Positions 33,449 through 42,334 of a DNA stretch of 64,000 nt are shown here, in pieces. The notes beneath the pieces were generated by a model that saw only the letters and a program-made list of their open reading frames with translations, ran no database searches and was not told the DNA's origin. The DNA comes from Pseudoflavonifractor gallinarum (GTDB taxonomy: Bacteria > Bacillota > Clostridia > Oscillospirales > Oscillospiraceae): NCBI RefSeq assembly GCF_014982855.1, contig NZ_JADCKF010000002.1, positions 248,001 through 312,000 of the forward strand, written 5' to 3'. Made by a program: the position numbers and the translations under genes. Position 1 is the first letter of the stretch; every line of letters starts with the position of its first letter.

Positions 33449-34372
33449 GTGAAAAAAACTTACCTGGCAGGCCTGGCGGCCTGCGCACTCCTGCTGACCT
33501 CCTGCGCGCCTGCGGGGGAGGGGAAGCAGGATCTGCCCACCGTAGCGGCCACCACCTGGCCGGTCTACTGCTTTGCCTCCGCGGTGGCGGAGGGCGTGGA
33601 GGAGATCCGGGTGGTGCCGGTGGTGAATCAGCCCATGAGCTGTCTCCATGACTATACCTTGTCCATCCGGGACATGAAGGCCCTGGACGGGGCCGACCTG
33701 ATCCTGGAAAACGGCGTGGAGATGGAGGACTTCATGGCGGATGCCGTGGCCGCGTCCAGAACGCCGGTGGTGGACTGCTCCGCCGGTGTGGAGCTGCGCC
33801 ACCTGGACGAGGACGAGGAGGGCCATGTCCACGAGGAACACGAGAGCCATGACCACGGCGAGTATGACCCCCACATCTGGATGGACCCGGAGCGGGCCGC
33901 CGTGATGACCGGGACCATCGCCCAGGCCCTGGCCCAGTGGGACCCGGACCATGCCGAGACCTACTATACCAACGCCCAGGCGGCCCAGGAGAAGCTGTGC
34001 GCTCTGGCGGAGGAGGGGCGGGAGACCCTGTCCGGCCTGACCAATCGGGAGCTCATCACCTTCCACGACGGCTTTGGCTATTTTGCCGAGGCCTTTGACC
34101 TGCACATCCTCAAGGCCATTGAGGAGGAGGAGGGGAGCGAGACCTCCGCCCGGGAGTTCAAGGAGCTGGTGGAGCTCATCCGCGCCGAGGAGATCCCGGC
34201 GGTCTTCACCGAGGTCAACGGCTCGGACGCCACGGCCCGGGCGCTCTCCCGGGAGACAGGGGTGACCAGCGCCCCCCTCACCATGATCATGAGCGGAGAG
34301 GGGAGCGGCCTGGACCCCTACCTGGAGGCCATGGAATCCAATCTTGAGACCATTTTGGAGGCACTTGCATGA
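33449..34372 (+). CDS. Zinc/manganese ABC transporter substrate-binding lipoprotein
   Basis: The 307-residue cluster A-I binding protein has a lipoprotein signal MKKTYLAGLAACALLLTSC and TVAATTWPVYCFASAVAEGVEEIRVVPVVNQPMSCLHDYTLSIRDMKAL. A His/Asp/Glu-rich loop (HVHEEHESHDHGEYDPHIWMDP) is typical of zinc binders such as ZnuA and AdcA, and ELITFHDGFGYFAEAF and FTEVNGSD supply later ligands. GTG is the start, after a GAGGTG site. It overlaps the ATPase gene by four bases. The His-rich loop favours zinc over manganese. Confidence 0.9.
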   Translation: MKKTYLAGLAACALLLTSCAPAGEGKQDLPTVAATTWPVYCFASAVAEGVEEIRVVPVVNQPMSCLHDYTLSIRDMKALDGADLILENGVEMEDFMADAVAASRTPVVDCSAGVELRHLDEDEEGHVHEEHESHDHGEYDPHIWMDPERAAVMTGTIAQALAQWDPDHAETYYTNAQAAQEKLCALAEEGRETLSGLTNRELITFHDGFGYFAEAFDLHILKAIEEEEGSETSAREFKELVELIRAEEIPAVFTEVNGSDATARALSRETGVTSAPLTMIMSGEGSGLDPYLEAMESNLETILEALA

Positions 34373-35136
34373 GCGTACAGAAACATCAGAATGCCGGAGA
34401 GGGGTGCACGGGCGCCTGCTGTCTCCGGCTGGACAAGCTGGGGGTGGACATCGGCGGAGACTCCATTCTCCACGACGTGAGCTTCCACCTCCACTGCGGG
34501 GAGATCGTGGCCCTCATCGGGCCCAACGGCGCGGGAAAGAGCTCTCTATTCCGGGCCATCCTGGGGCAGATCGGCCACACCGGCAGCATCGACTTCCAGC
34601 AGGCCGGCGGGAGCCGGACCCGCCCCCTCATCGGCTATGTGCCCCAGAGCCCCAGCTTTGACCGGGGGGACCCGGTGAGCGTGCTGGACTTTTTTGCGGC
34701 GGCCATCTCGGACTGGCCGGTCTTTCTGCCCACACCCCGCCGGCTGCGGGAGCGGGTGCGCGGCTGTCTGGAGCGGGTCCACGGGGCCTCCCTCATCGAC
34801 AAGCGCCTGGGGGCCCTCTCGGGCGGTGAGCTCCAGCGGGTGCTGCTGGCCCTGGCGCTGGAGCCGCTGCCCCACATCCTGATCCTGGACGAGCCCCTCT
34901 CCGGCGTGGACATCGACGGGGAGCGGCAGCTCCTGGACATGCTGGATGAGATCCGGCGCAGCTATGATCTCTCCATCCTCCTCTCCACCCACGACTTTGC
35001 CACCCTGGAGCAGTTTGCCGACAAGGTGGTCCTCCTCAAGAGCAGCGTGCTGCGGGTGGGCCCGCCCCGGGAGGTCCTCACCTCGCCGGAGTTCCGGGAG
35101 GTATTCCATCTGGATCTGCGAAAGGAGGGGATGTAA
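34369..35136 (+). CDS. Metal ABC transporter ATP-binding protein
   Basis: The 255-residue ATPase has Walker A GPNGAGKSS, the Q-loop in YVPQSPSFDRGDPVSVLDFF, signature LSGGELQRV, Walker B ILILDEPLSGVD and the H-loop in STHDFATLEQ. The Q-loop region matches the ZnuC/MntB cluster. The N-terminus has an extra Cys-containing segment (GEGCTGACCLRLDKLGV). It is translationally coupled to the genes on both sides. Confidence 0.92.
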   Translation: MSVQKHQNAGEGCTGACCLRLDKLGVDIGGDSILHDVSFHLHCGEIVALIGPNGAGKSSLFRAILGQIGHTGSIDFQQAGGSRTRPLIGYVPQSPSFDRGDPVSVLDFFAAAISDWPVFLPTPRRLRERVRGCLERVHGASLIDKRLGALSGGELQRVLLALALEPLPHILILDEPLSGVDIDGERQLLDMLDEIRRSYDLSILLSTHDFATLEQFADKVVLLKSSVLRVGPPREVLTSPEFREVFHLDLRKEGM

Positions 35137-35137
35137 C

Positions 35138-35986
35138 ATGGAGCTGTGGTATGCTCTGGTAGAGCTGCTCCCCTTTGAGTGGGCCCAGCCGGACAGCATG
35201 TATTTCATGAAAAACGCGCTGCTGGCCATCCTGGTGATCTCGCCCCTCTTCGGCCTGCTCTCCACGATGGTGGTGGAGAGCCGGATGTCCTTCTTCTCCG
35301 ACGCGCTGGGCCACTCGGCCTTTACCGGGATCGCCATCGGGTCCCTGTGCGGTCTGGCCGAGCCCATGTGGTGCGCGGTGGTCTTTGCGGTGATCTTTGC
35401 CGTGCTGTTTACCTACGTCCGCCGGCACACCAACCTGGCCAGCGACACGGTGATCGGGGTCTTTTCCTCCACGGCGGTGGCCCTGGGCATCTTCATCGCC
35501 ACCCTGGGCGGGGGAAGCTTTACCAAATTCAACGCCCTGCTGGTGGGCGATATCCTGAGCGTGGAGCCGGGAAAGATCGGCCTCCTGGCGGCCATCCTGC
35601 TGGTGGTGGTCGTGCTGTGGGTGTGCTCCTTCAACCAGCTGATGCTGGCCTCGGTCCATCCGGCCCTGGCCGACAGCCGGGGCATCCGGGTGTTCTGGCA
35701 GGAGAGCCTCTTTGCCGCCGCCATCGCCGTGGTGGTGACGGTGTCCATGACTTGGGTGGGCCTGCTGGTCATCAACTCACTTCTGGTGCTGCCCGCGGCG
35801 GCGGGGCGGAATCTGGCCCGGAACCTGCGGCAGTATCATCTCTTCTCGGTGGTGGGCGCCCTGGCGGCCGGAATTGCGGGGCTCTTGACCTCCTATCAGG
35901 TGGGGGCCTCCACCGGCGCGTGCATCACCCTCTATCTGGCGATCTATTTTGCGCTGACCTTCTGTTTCCGCACCCGGCGGATGTAA
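35138..35986 (+). CDS. Metal ABC transporter permease
   Basis: The 282-residue ABC-3 family membrane protein has MKNALLAILVISPLFGLLSTMVVESRMSFFSDALGHSAFTGIAIG, the family-specific SDTVIGVFSSTAVALGIFI, and MTWVGLLVINSLLVLPAAAGRNLARNLRQY. ATG at 35138 follows AAAGGAGGGG and starts one base after the ATPase stop. With the two upstream genes it forms a complete zinc or manganese importer. Confidence 0.92.
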   Translation: MELWYALVELLPFEWAQPDSMYFMKNALLAILVISPLFGLLSTMVVESRMSFFSDALGHSAFTGIAIGSLCGLAEPMWCAVVFAVIFAVLFTYVRRHTNLASDTVIGVFSSTAVALGIFIATLGGGSFTKFNALLVGDILSVEPGKIGLLAAILLVVVVLWVCSFNQLMLASVHPALADSRGIRVFWQESLFAAAIAVVVTVSMTWVGLLVINSLLVLPAAAGRNLARNLRQYHLFSVVGALAAGIAGLLTSYQVGASTGACITLYLAIYFALTFCFRTRRM

Positions 35987-36007
35987 GAAAAGAAGGGGGA
36001 ACACTTC

Positions 36008-36160
36008 ATGAAACAACGGCAGAGTCTTCAAATCGTCCTGGTCCTGGTGCTGCTGGCACTTTTGGTGGGCGCGCTGTCCTACTGGGATGGACAGCACCGG
36101 AGGGAAGGGCCCCCGGGCCAGACCTCTGCCGTCTGTAGGACGGTCCCAGCCGTGGGATAG
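36008..36160 (+). CDS. Small single-pass membrane peptide
   Basis: A 50-residue gene. MKQRQSLQ is followed by one hydrophobic helix (IVLVLVLLALLVGALSYW), then a charged and Pro-rich tail. AGAAGGGGG lies about seven bases upstream, and the gene sits 21 bases after the permease stop, so it may belong to the metal importer operon. Function is unknown, and no homologue is recognised. Confidence 0.5.
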   Translation: MKQRQSLQIVLVLVLLALLVGALSYWDGQHRREGPPGQTSAVCRTVPAVG

Positions 36161-36177
36161 AAAGAAGGAATGAAACC

Positions 36178-37047
36178 ATGAAAACGGGAATCGTGCTGGA
36201 GGGCGGAGCGCTGCGCACCATCTTCTCCAGCGGCGTGACGGACGGCCTGCTGCGGGGCGGGGTGGACTTCTCCTATGTGGTGGGGGTCTCCGCCGGGATC
36301 GCCTACGGGGTGAGCTACCTCTCGGGGCAGTTCGGGCGGAATCTGGAGATTCTGACCCGCTATGCCAACGATAAGCGGTATATGAGCAAGCGCAACCTCC
36401 TCCGTCCGGGCAACCACTGCTACTTCGGCCTGCGCTTTACCTATGAGGAGATTCCCAACCGCCTGGTCCCCTTTGACTATGAGACCTTTGCCGCCTGGCC
36501 CGGAAAGGCCGAGGCGGTGGTCACCAACCTGGAGACCGGGCGGCCCGAGTACCTGGAGGTCCCCCGCCGGGACGACCAGTTCCTGCTCTTACAGGCCACC
36601 TGCGCCATGCCACTGCTCTTTCCCATCTACGAGCTGAACGGGATCAAGTGCCTGGACGGCGGGGCGGCCGACGCCATCCCCTTCCGGCGGGCCTTCCAGC
36701 AGGGATGCGACCGGGTGGTGGTGGTCCTCACCCGGGAGCGGAGCTACCGCCGACAGCCGGAGAAGCTCCAGCCCCTCATCGACCTGCGCTATCACAAGTA
36801 TCCCCATTTCTGCGAGACCATGCGCCGCCGGGCCGAGACCTACAATGCCGACCGGGAGGAGCTCTTCCGCCTGGAGCGGGAGGGAAAGGTCCTGCTGCTG
36901 GCCCCCGAGGACACCCGTGGATTCTCCCGGGTGGAGCGGGATGTGGACAAGATCCGCGCCCTCTGGCAGTCCGGCTATGACCAGGCCATGGAGCGCATGG
37001 AGGAGATCCGGGACTTTCTCGGCCTGGAGGAGACGGCGGGGCGGTAA
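36178..37047 (+). CDS. Patatin-like phospholipase family protein
   Basis: The 289-residue protein has the patatin catalytic dyad. The oxyanion loop is EGGALRT near the N-terminus, the nucleophile Ser is in GVSAG, and the catalytic Asp is in LDGGAADAIP. The YlbK/RssA-like length and the C-terminal helices match bacterial lipid acyl hydrolases of this group. Its lipid substrate is unknown. GAAGGAATG precedes the ATG. Confidence 0.88.
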   Translation: MKTGIVLEGGALRTIFSSGVTDGLLRGGVDFSYVVGVSAGIAYGVSYLSGQFGRNLEILTRYANDKRYMSKRNLLRPGNHCYFGLRFTYEEIPNRLVPFDYETFAAWPGKAEAVVTNLETGRPEYLEVPRRDDQFLLLQATCAMPLLFPIYELNGIKCLDGGAADAIPFRRAFQQGCDRVVVVLTRERSYRRQPEKLQPLIDLRYHKYPHFCETMRRRAETYNADREELFRLEREGKVLLLAPEDTRGFSRVERDVDKIRALWQSGYDQAMERMEEIRDFLGLEETAGR

Positions 37048-37103
37048 AACGGTTTTGCAGGAAAATTTACAGGACCATTCATAATATGGTAACATTTTCA
37101 TGC

Positions 37104-37109
37104 TACAAT
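37104..37109 (+). promoter_or_regulatory. Probable extended -10 promoter of citrate synthase
   Basis: TGCTACAAT at 37101-37109 is a good extended -10. The -35 is weak. It lies 80 bases before the citrate synthase ATG in a 141-bp AT-rich spacer that holds no other gene. Confidence 0.5.
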
Positions 37110-37188
37110 AGATCTCAAACAATTGCGCCATAGGAGGCAAAAGTGTATGGTGCCGTGGAAAAAGTGCGCATAGAATGGAGGTTTTTGT

Positions 37189-38556
37189 ATGGCGAGCAAT
37201 CCGAATTACGGCGTCGTGACCGAAGAGATCCGGCGCTTGGCGGCCCTGACCCAAGAGAATAGTTGCATCAACCCGGATGACTACGTGCGTTATGACGTCA
37301 AGCGCGGTCTGCGAGACCTGAACGGCAAGGGCGTCGTGGCCGGTCTGACAGAGATTTCTGATATTGTGGCCAAGCAGGTGGTCAACGGTGAGAGCGTCCC
37401 CTGTGAGGGCAAGCTCTATTACCGGGGCATCAATGTGGAAGACCTGGTACAGGGCGTGCTGAAGGAGGGGCGCTACGGCTTTGAGGAGACGGCGTACCTT
37501 CTGATGCTGGGCCAGCTGCCCAATGAGGCCCAGCTCCGGGAGTTCCGCGGGCAGCTCTCCTACTACCGCACTCTGCCCAACAACTTTGTGCGGGACATCA
37601 TCCTCAAGGCCCCCAGCTGGGACATTATGAACTCCCTGGCCCGGAGCGTGCTCAACCTGGCCTCCTATGACGAGGACGCCGACGACATCTCCCTGCCCAA
37701 TGTGATGCGCCAGTGCCTCCAGCTGCTGGCGGTCTTTCCCATGCTGGCGGTGTACGGCTATCAGGCCTACAACTACAAGAGCGGCAGCAGCCTGTACATC
37801 CACGCCCCCCAGCCCGAGCACTCCACCGCCGAGAGCATCCTGGCCCTCCTGCGGCCCGATTCGGCCTACTCCTACTGGGAGGCCCACGTGCTGGACATCT
37901 GCCTGATGCTCCACGCCGAGCACGGCGGCGGCAACAACTCCACCTTTACCACCCACGTGGTCACCTCCTCGGGGACCGACACCTATTCCTGCATCGCAGC
38001 CGCCCTGGCCTCCCTGAAGGGCCCCCGGCACGGCGGCGCCAACATCAAGGTCATCCAGATGTTTGAGGACATGAAGCAGGTGGTCCGGGACTGGAAGGAC
38101 GAGGACGAGGTGCGGGCCTATCTCCGGGCCCTGCTGGACAAGCGGGCCTTTGACAAGTCCGGCCTGATCTACGGCATGGGCCACGCGGTCTACTCCCTGT
38201 CCGATCCCCGTGCCAACATTCTCCACGGGATGGTGGAAAAGCTCTCCCGGGAGAAGGGACGCATGGAGGAGTATGAGCTCTACTCACTGGTGGAGCGCCT
38301 GGGTCCCGAGGTCATCTCCGGCGAGCGGAAGATGTACAAGGGCGTGTCGGCCAACGTGGACTTCTACTCCGGCTTCGTCTATCACATGCTGGACCTGCCC
38401 CAGGAGCTCTATACCCCCCTCTTCGCCATGGCCCGCATGGCAGGCTGGGGCGCCCACCGGATGGAGGAGCTCATCAACATGGGCAAGATCATCCGGCCCG
38501 CCTATCAGTATGTGGGCACCCATCAGGATTACCTGCCCCTCAAGGAGCGGGACTGA
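37189..38556 (+). CDS. Citrate synthase (citrate/2-methylcitrate synthase family)
   Basis: The 455-residue enzyme condenses acetyl-CoA with oxaloacetate. Seen are KLYYRGINVEDLVQ near the N-terminal third, the active-site His region LHAEHGGGNNSTFTTHVV, the second His in GMGHAVYSLSDPRA and the catalytic Asp region NVDFYSGFVYHML. The long N-terminal segment (first 40 residues) matches the Clostridial long-form citrate synthases, which feed glutamate synthesis in organisms with a partial TCA cycle. It stands alone with a terminator. The 2-methylcitrate alternative is less likely because no prp genes are near. Confidence 0.92.
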   Translation: MASNPNYGVVTEEIRRLAALTQENSCINPDDYVRYDVKRGLRDLNGKGVVAGLTEISDIVAKQVVNGESVPCEGKLYYRGINVEDLVQGVLKEGRYGFEETAYLLMLGQLPNEAQLREFRGQLSYYRTLPNNFVRDIILKAPSWDIMNSLARSVLNLASYDEDADDISLPNVMRQCLQLLAVFPMLAVYGYQAYNYKSGSSLYIHAPQPEHSTAESILALLRPDSAYSYWEAHVLDICLMLHAEHGGGNNSTFTTHVVTSSGTDTYSCIAAALASLKGPRHGGANIKVIQMFEDMKQVVRDWKDEDEVRAYLRALLDKRAFDKSGLIYGMGHAVYSLSDPRANILHGMVEKLSREKGRMEEYELYSLVERLGPEVISGERKMYKGVSANVDFYSGFVYHMLDLPQELYTPLFAMARMAGWGAHRMEELINMGKIIRPAYQYVGTHQDYLPLKERD

Positions 38557-38576
38557 GCGCCCAGACATCCATGAAA

Positions 38577-38622
38577 AAGCCCCCGGCTGTCCTCCCGCAA
38601 CAGGGAGGAAAGCCGGGGGCTT
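38577..38622. terminator. Bidirectional terminator between citrate synthase and the deacetylase
   Basis: AAGCCCCCGGCT at 38577-38588 pairs with AGCCGGGGGCTT at 38611-38622, with an inner TCCTCCC/GGGAGGA stem. It is followed by TTGTTTTG on the plus strand and TTTTTCAT on the minus strand. Confidence 0.8.
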
Positions 38623-38631
38623 GTTTTGTGC

Positions 38632-39927
38632 TCAGGCGCCGGGCTTCTGGATCTGGTCCAGGATGGAGGCCTTTTCGGCCCAGTTGTTGCCGTAGTCGGG
38701 GCGGTGGACGGTATCCATGATGTCCCGCACGTCATAGAACTGGGTGTAGTGGTGTCCGCCGTAGCGCAGGGTGGTCCCATCCGGATGGAGCCGGTCGCAG
38801 ATGACGGCGGAGAGATCGTCCTTGATGTAGGAGAAGGAGTTGACGCCCACGCTGGCGAAGATCCGGAAGCCCTGGCTCTGAAGGTACTGGAGCTTGGGGC
38901 CGGTCTGATGCCAGTCGTCCCCGTCGGGGCGGGCGCCGTGGGGATAGAAGAGGATATTGGTGGGACCCACCAGGGAGCCCACCTCCTCGGCCCAGCGGAC
39001 GGTGTCCCGCTTGACCCAGTCCAGATCCACCTTGGACGAGTCCAGGTTGATATGGCCCCAGGTGTGGGAGCCGAAGGTCCAGCCAGTGTCCTTGAGGCGC
39101 TGGATGATGGGCTTGACCGCCTCGATCTCGGCCTGGCGGTTGGCGTCAAAGGCGGGACGGCGGGGGTCGTCGGCGGCGATGTCGATGTCGTTCTGGGTGC
39201 GGTAGCCCAGGATGCCCTCATAGCCGGTGAGGGAGAAGCAGCCCTTAGCGCCGTTGAGGGAGAAGTCCGGGTGGGCCCGGACAAACTGGTCCAGAATGGG
39301 AGTGGCGTCCAGATCCTGGGTGAGGAAGGTCTCCTTGGTGTTGGGATCGGTGCACTCGGCCCAGATGTCTCCATCTTCGCCCAGCACCAGCTTGGAGGTG
39401 AAGCCCTCGGCCAGCATGTACTCGTAGTAGTTCACATCGTCAAAGGAGAGGACCAGGGGCTTCTTGCCCTCGGGCAGCATGAGGGTGTTGCGCTGCATCC
39501 GGGACTCGCCGCTCTCGGTGGTGTACTCGCTCCACACATCGCACATGTTGACCAGGATATAGTCCCGCCGGTAGAGCTCGTCCAGGATCTTCTTGAATTC
39601 GTCGGCGGTGAGCATCCAGTCGTCCAGGCCCTTCTGCCGGTTCTCCGGCACGGCGCTGGAGAAGGTGAACTCCGGATAGGCGATGACCGGGTGGAAGAAG
39701 AGATGCTCCACCACCTGGTTGGGGCCCCAGGCCTGGGTGAGCTGGTCCTCCGACCAGTAGGTGCGCACGGCCTCCTCCGGGTCGGGCGTGGGTGTGGGCG
39801 TGGGGGCCGGGGCGGCGGAGGCGCTCGGCTCCGGTCCGGGTGTTGCGCCGGGCTTTTGGCAGGCGGCCAGAGAAAAGGTCATCAGTAGGGCCAGAGAAAA
39901 GGCCGCGCCGCGTTTCAGGCAATTCAT
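38632..39927 (-). CDS. Polysaccharide deacetylase lipoprotein
   Basis: The 431-residue product has a lipoprotein signal ending LAAC, a Pro/Thr/Ala-rich spacer (about 24-50) and a NodB-fold deacetylase. The catalytic Asp pair is in LVLSFDDVNYY and the metal His pair in FGSHTWGHINLDSS. Long intervening segments make it larger than simple PgdA proteins. It should remove acetyl groups from a cell-surface glycan such as peptidoglycan. A TATGAT -10-like site lies upstream near 40016-40021. Confidence 0.88.
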   Translation of the reverse strand: MNCLKRGAAFSLALLMTFSLAACQKPGATPGPEPSASAAPAPTPTPTPDPEEAVRTYWSEDQLTQAWGPNQVVEHLFFHPVIAYPEFTFSSAVPENRQKGLDDWMLTADEFKKILDELYRRDYILVNMCDVWSEYTTESGESRMQRNTLMLPEGKKPLVLSFDDVNYYEYMLAEGFTSKLVLGEDGDIWAECTDPNTKETFLTQDLDATPILDQFVRAHPDFSLNGAKGCFSLTGYEGILGYRTQNDIDIAADDPRRPAFDANRQAEIEAVKPIIQRLKDTGWTFGSHTWGHINLDSSKVDLDWVKRDTVRWAEEVGSLVGPTNILFYPHGARPDGDDWHQTGPKLQYLQSQGFRIFASVGVNSFSYIKDDLSAVICDRLHPDGTTLRYGGHHYTQFYDVRDIMDTVHRPDYGNNWAEKASILDQIQKPGA

Positions 39928-40110
39928 AAAGCTCGCATCCTCTCTTTATCATCTGTATTTCCGGAGGAAGGAGGAGAAGACGGCGTCCCAGGGGACGATG
40001 CTCCTCCGGCAGACACTATCATAGCGCGGAAAGGACCGAAAAAAACCACAAACAGGTTACAAATTCTTACGAAATTCCGTCGAATCGTGTAAGATTTGGA
40101 AAAGGTCCAG

Positions 40111-40635
40111 TCAGGCGGCGGAGAAGGGTGCGGGCACCCGCCGCACCAGCAGGAGGGAGACCGCCCCGGTGACCGCCCCCGTCACCAGAGAGCACAGGAG
40201 CAGCGGGGCCAGATAGACCAGCGGGGCCCGGCTGCCCAGCACAGCCATGGCGGCCAGGATCTGCCCGGTGTTGTGGGCGGCGGCCCCGGCGATGGATACG
40301 CCGTAGAGGGAGAGGGCGGGGAGCCGGAACAGGAGGGCCATGACCCCCAGTGCCAGCAGTCCGCCGGTCAGGGAGAAGGCCAGGGCCATCAGATTGCCCC
40401 CCAGAAGGTTGCCCAGGAAGCAGCGGGCCAGCAGGATAAGGAGAGCCTCCCGCCCGGAGAGGCGGCACAGGGCGTATACCGTCACCAGATTGGCAAGGCC
40501 CAGCCGCAGGCCGGGCAGGGGGATGAGGATGGTCAGCGGGGCCAGACCCTCGGCCACCGAGAGGGCCAGGGCCAGAGCCGTCAGTACGGCGCAGCGGGTC
40601 AGTCGGGAAACAGACAAGGCGGGCGCTCCTTTCAC
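40111..40635 (-). CDS. Gx transporter family membrane protein
   Basis: The 174-residue hydrophobic protein is of the Gx transporter / heptaprenyl diphosphate synthase component I family: LTRCAVLTALALALSVAEGLAP, LRLGLANLVTVYAL, REALLILLARCFLGNLLGGN and IAGAAAHNTGQILAAM. The family is ECF S-component-like. Relatives often sit beside flavinylation and electron-transfer genes. It is the last gene of a minus-strand operon, 13 bases after the 4Fe-4S protein gene. Confidence 0.85.
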   Translation of the reverse strand: MKGAPALSVSRLTRCAVLTALALALSVAEGLAPLTILIPLPGLRLGLANLVTVYALCRLSGREALLILLARCFLGNLLGGNLMALAFSLTGGLLALGVMALLFRLPALSLYGVSIAGAAAHNTGQILAAMAVLGSRAPLVYLAPLLLCSLVTGAVTGAVSLLLVRRVPAPFSAA

Positions 40636-40648
40636 AGCAGGGGAGAAA

Positions 40649-41530
40649 TCAGGATCTGCCCCGGCAGGCCCTGCGCAGCTGGGCCGGGGTGGAGGTGATG
40701 GCGCCGGTGGGACAGGCCTGGAGGCAGTCGCCGCAGCGGATGCACTCCACGCTGTTGGGGCGCTGCCAGACCGGGATGTCCAGCTTACAGGCGCTCTGGC
40801 AGTGGCCGCAGCTGGTACAGCGGTGGGCGTCCACCTTCAGCCGGTACAGGGAAATGGGGTTCAAGAGGCCGTAAATGGCCCCCAGGGGACACAGGTACCG
40901 GCAGAAGGGACGGTAGACCAGAAGAGAGAGCACGATCAGCAGGATGAGGAGCAGACTCTTCCAGGCGAAGAGAAACCCGAGGACGTCCCGCAGCATGGGA
41001 TTGACGGCGGCCAGGGGCCAGCCGGCCAGCAGGGTGCCGGAGGGGCAGACGTACTTGCAGAACCAGGGGGAGCCCTGTCCGAAGGCGTCCACCGCAAAGA
41101 GGGGGAGCAGGATGACAAAGCCGATCAGCAGCAGGTATTTGATCCTGCGCAGCCATTTCTCCCCGGGCAGACGGCGCAGCTTCCGCACGAAGGGGATCTT
41201 GTGGAGCAGGTCCTGCACCAGGCCGAAGGGACACAGCCAGCCGCACACAAAGCGGCCCAGGGCCGCGCCGATGAACATCAGAAAGCCCAGCACATACAGA
41301 GCGGTCCTGGCCCGGCCGCTGGCCAGGGTGGACTGGAGGGCGCCCAGGGGGCAGGCGCCCAGCGCGCCGGGGCAGGAGTAGCAGTTGAGCCCCGGGACGC
41401 AGTAGGCCTTGGAGGGACCCTTCCAGATGGTCCCGGAGGTAAAGCCCTGCACATAGCCGTTGGTGAGGGCGGTCCAGGCCAGCTGGACCCAGGTCCGGAG
41501 ACCGCGGCGCTTCTTATCCAATGCCCACAC
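40649..41530 (-). CDS. Membrane 4Fe-4S protein (NapH/NosR-like)
   Basis: The 293-residue polytopic protein has three Cx3CP motifs in or next to the membrane (CGWLCPFG, CKYVCPSG, CRYLCPLG) and two ferredoxin-type clusters near the C-terminus (CTSCGHCQSAC and CIRCGDCLQACP). This layout is that of NapH/NosR-type quinol or electron-transfer proteins that move electrons across the membrane. It overlaps the CxxC peptide gene by 17 bases. With the TlpA-like protein it may deliver reducing power to an extracytoplasmic thiol system. Confidence 0.88.
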   Translation of the reverse strand: MWALDKKRRGLRTWVQLAWTALTNGYVQGFTSGTIWKGPSKAYCVPGLNCYSCPGALGACPLGALQSTLASGRARTALYVLGFLMFIGAALGRFVCGWLCPFGLVQDLLHKIPFVRKLRRLPGEKWLRRIKYLLLIGFVILLPLFAVDAFGQGSPWFCKYVCPSGTLLAGWPLAAVNPMLRDVLGFLFAWKSLLLILLIVLSLLVYRPFCRYLCPLGAIYGLLNPISLYRLKVDAHRCTSCGHCQSACKLDIPVWQRPNSVECIRCGDCLQACPTGAITSTPAQLRRACRGRS

Positions 41531-41660
41531 ACTCCAGACAGAGATTCACGGCCTTCATAAAGACCGCGTCCCGTCCCCCCAGACGGGTGCCCACCACCAT
41601 CAGGGCCGCCCCCAGCCCCAGCACAAGCAGGGTGGGGAGAAAGGCGCGCACGTTCTTCAC
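41514..41660 (-). CDS. CD1871A family CxxC motif-containing peptide
   Basis: A 48-residue gene. After a GTG start comes one hydrophobic helix (LPTLLVLGLGAALMVVGTRLGG), and it ends KAVNLCLECVGIG with a conserved CxxC. The start overlaps the stop of the TlpA-like gene by three bases, and the end overlaps the 4Fe-4S gene, so the three are tightly coupled. The family is known from Clostridia. The CLEC motif could be a thiol or metal site passing electrons between its neighbours. That role is inference. Confidence 0.85.
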   Translation of the reverse strand: MKNVRAFLPTLLVLGLGAALMVVGTRLGGRDAVFMKAVNLCLECVGIG

Positions 41661-42253
41661 TGCACTTCCTCCAGGGTCTCCTCAATGACGGCGGCCCACT
41701 GTTCCTTGGTCTTGGCCCCCATGTAAAACTTCCCCACCTGGTTGCCCTCGGAGTCCACAAAGAAGGTGGAGGGCAGGGCGTAGATCTGCCCCAGGATGGG
41801 ATAGAGGCTCTCCGAGGGGAGAAGATTGGTGTAGGTGACGCCCGAGCCCTCCGCGATGGTGCGGGCCTCCTCCACCTGCTCCGGATTGAGGGTGCCGTCC
41901 TGGTTGAGCACGTCGCTGACGATGCCCACGATCTGGAAGCCCTGGTCGGCATACTCGGTGTGCAGCTCGGCCAGCGCGGGCATCTCCTCCTTGCAGGGGG
42001 GACAGAAGGTACCCCAGACGTTGATCATGGTCAGGTCATAGTCGGCCAGGATGGACTGGTCCACCGCCTGGTCGTTCAGGTCGGTGGCGGTAAAGGCGCT
42101 GAGGACGCCGCTCTGTTCCTGGGCCGTATCCTCCGCAGCGGCAGAGGGCGAGGGGGAAGGGGAGGGCGAGGCGGCGGTGGTTCCGCCGCCGCAGGCGCTC
42201 AGGGTACAGGCCAGCAGCAGAGCCGAGGGGAGCAAGAGTCGGGGAAATTTCAT
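41657..42253 (-). CDS. TlpA-family disulfide reductase lipoprotein
   Basis: The 198-residue product has a lipoprotein signal with Cys21, a Ser/Pro-rich linker and a thioredoxin fold with active site FCPPC (C84, C87) in INVWGTFCPPCKEEMPAL. A later cis-Pro segment is LPSTFFVDSEGNQVGKFYMG. It should reduce disulfides or cytochromes outside the membrane. The ATG at 42253 follows AAAAGGAG; a longer upstream frame lacks a ribosome site. It leads the redox operon. Confidence 0.9.
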   Translation of the reverse strand: MKFPRLLLPSALLLACTLSACGGGTTAASPSPSPSPSAAAEDTAQEQSGVLSAFTATDLNDQAVDQSILADYDLTMINVWGTFCPPCKEEMPALAELHTEYADQGFQIVGIVSDVLNQDGTLNPEQVEEARTIAEGSGVTYTNLLPSESLYPILGQIYALPSTFFVDSEGNQVGKFYMGAKTKEQWAAVIEETLEEVQ

Positions 42254-42334
42254 AAAATACTCCTTTTGATCTGGAATAAATGGGGGATTGCGGTAGTTTG
42301 ATTCTACCACAGGGGAGCGGGAACGTCCATGTCT

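Noticed and set aside
41514-41660. Treating the small frame between the TlpA-like and 4Fe-4S genes as noncoding overlap.
   Set aside because: The frame has a GTG start overlapping the previous stop, a clean transmembrane helix and the C-terminal CLECVGIG that matches the CD1871A family, so it was accepted as a gene.
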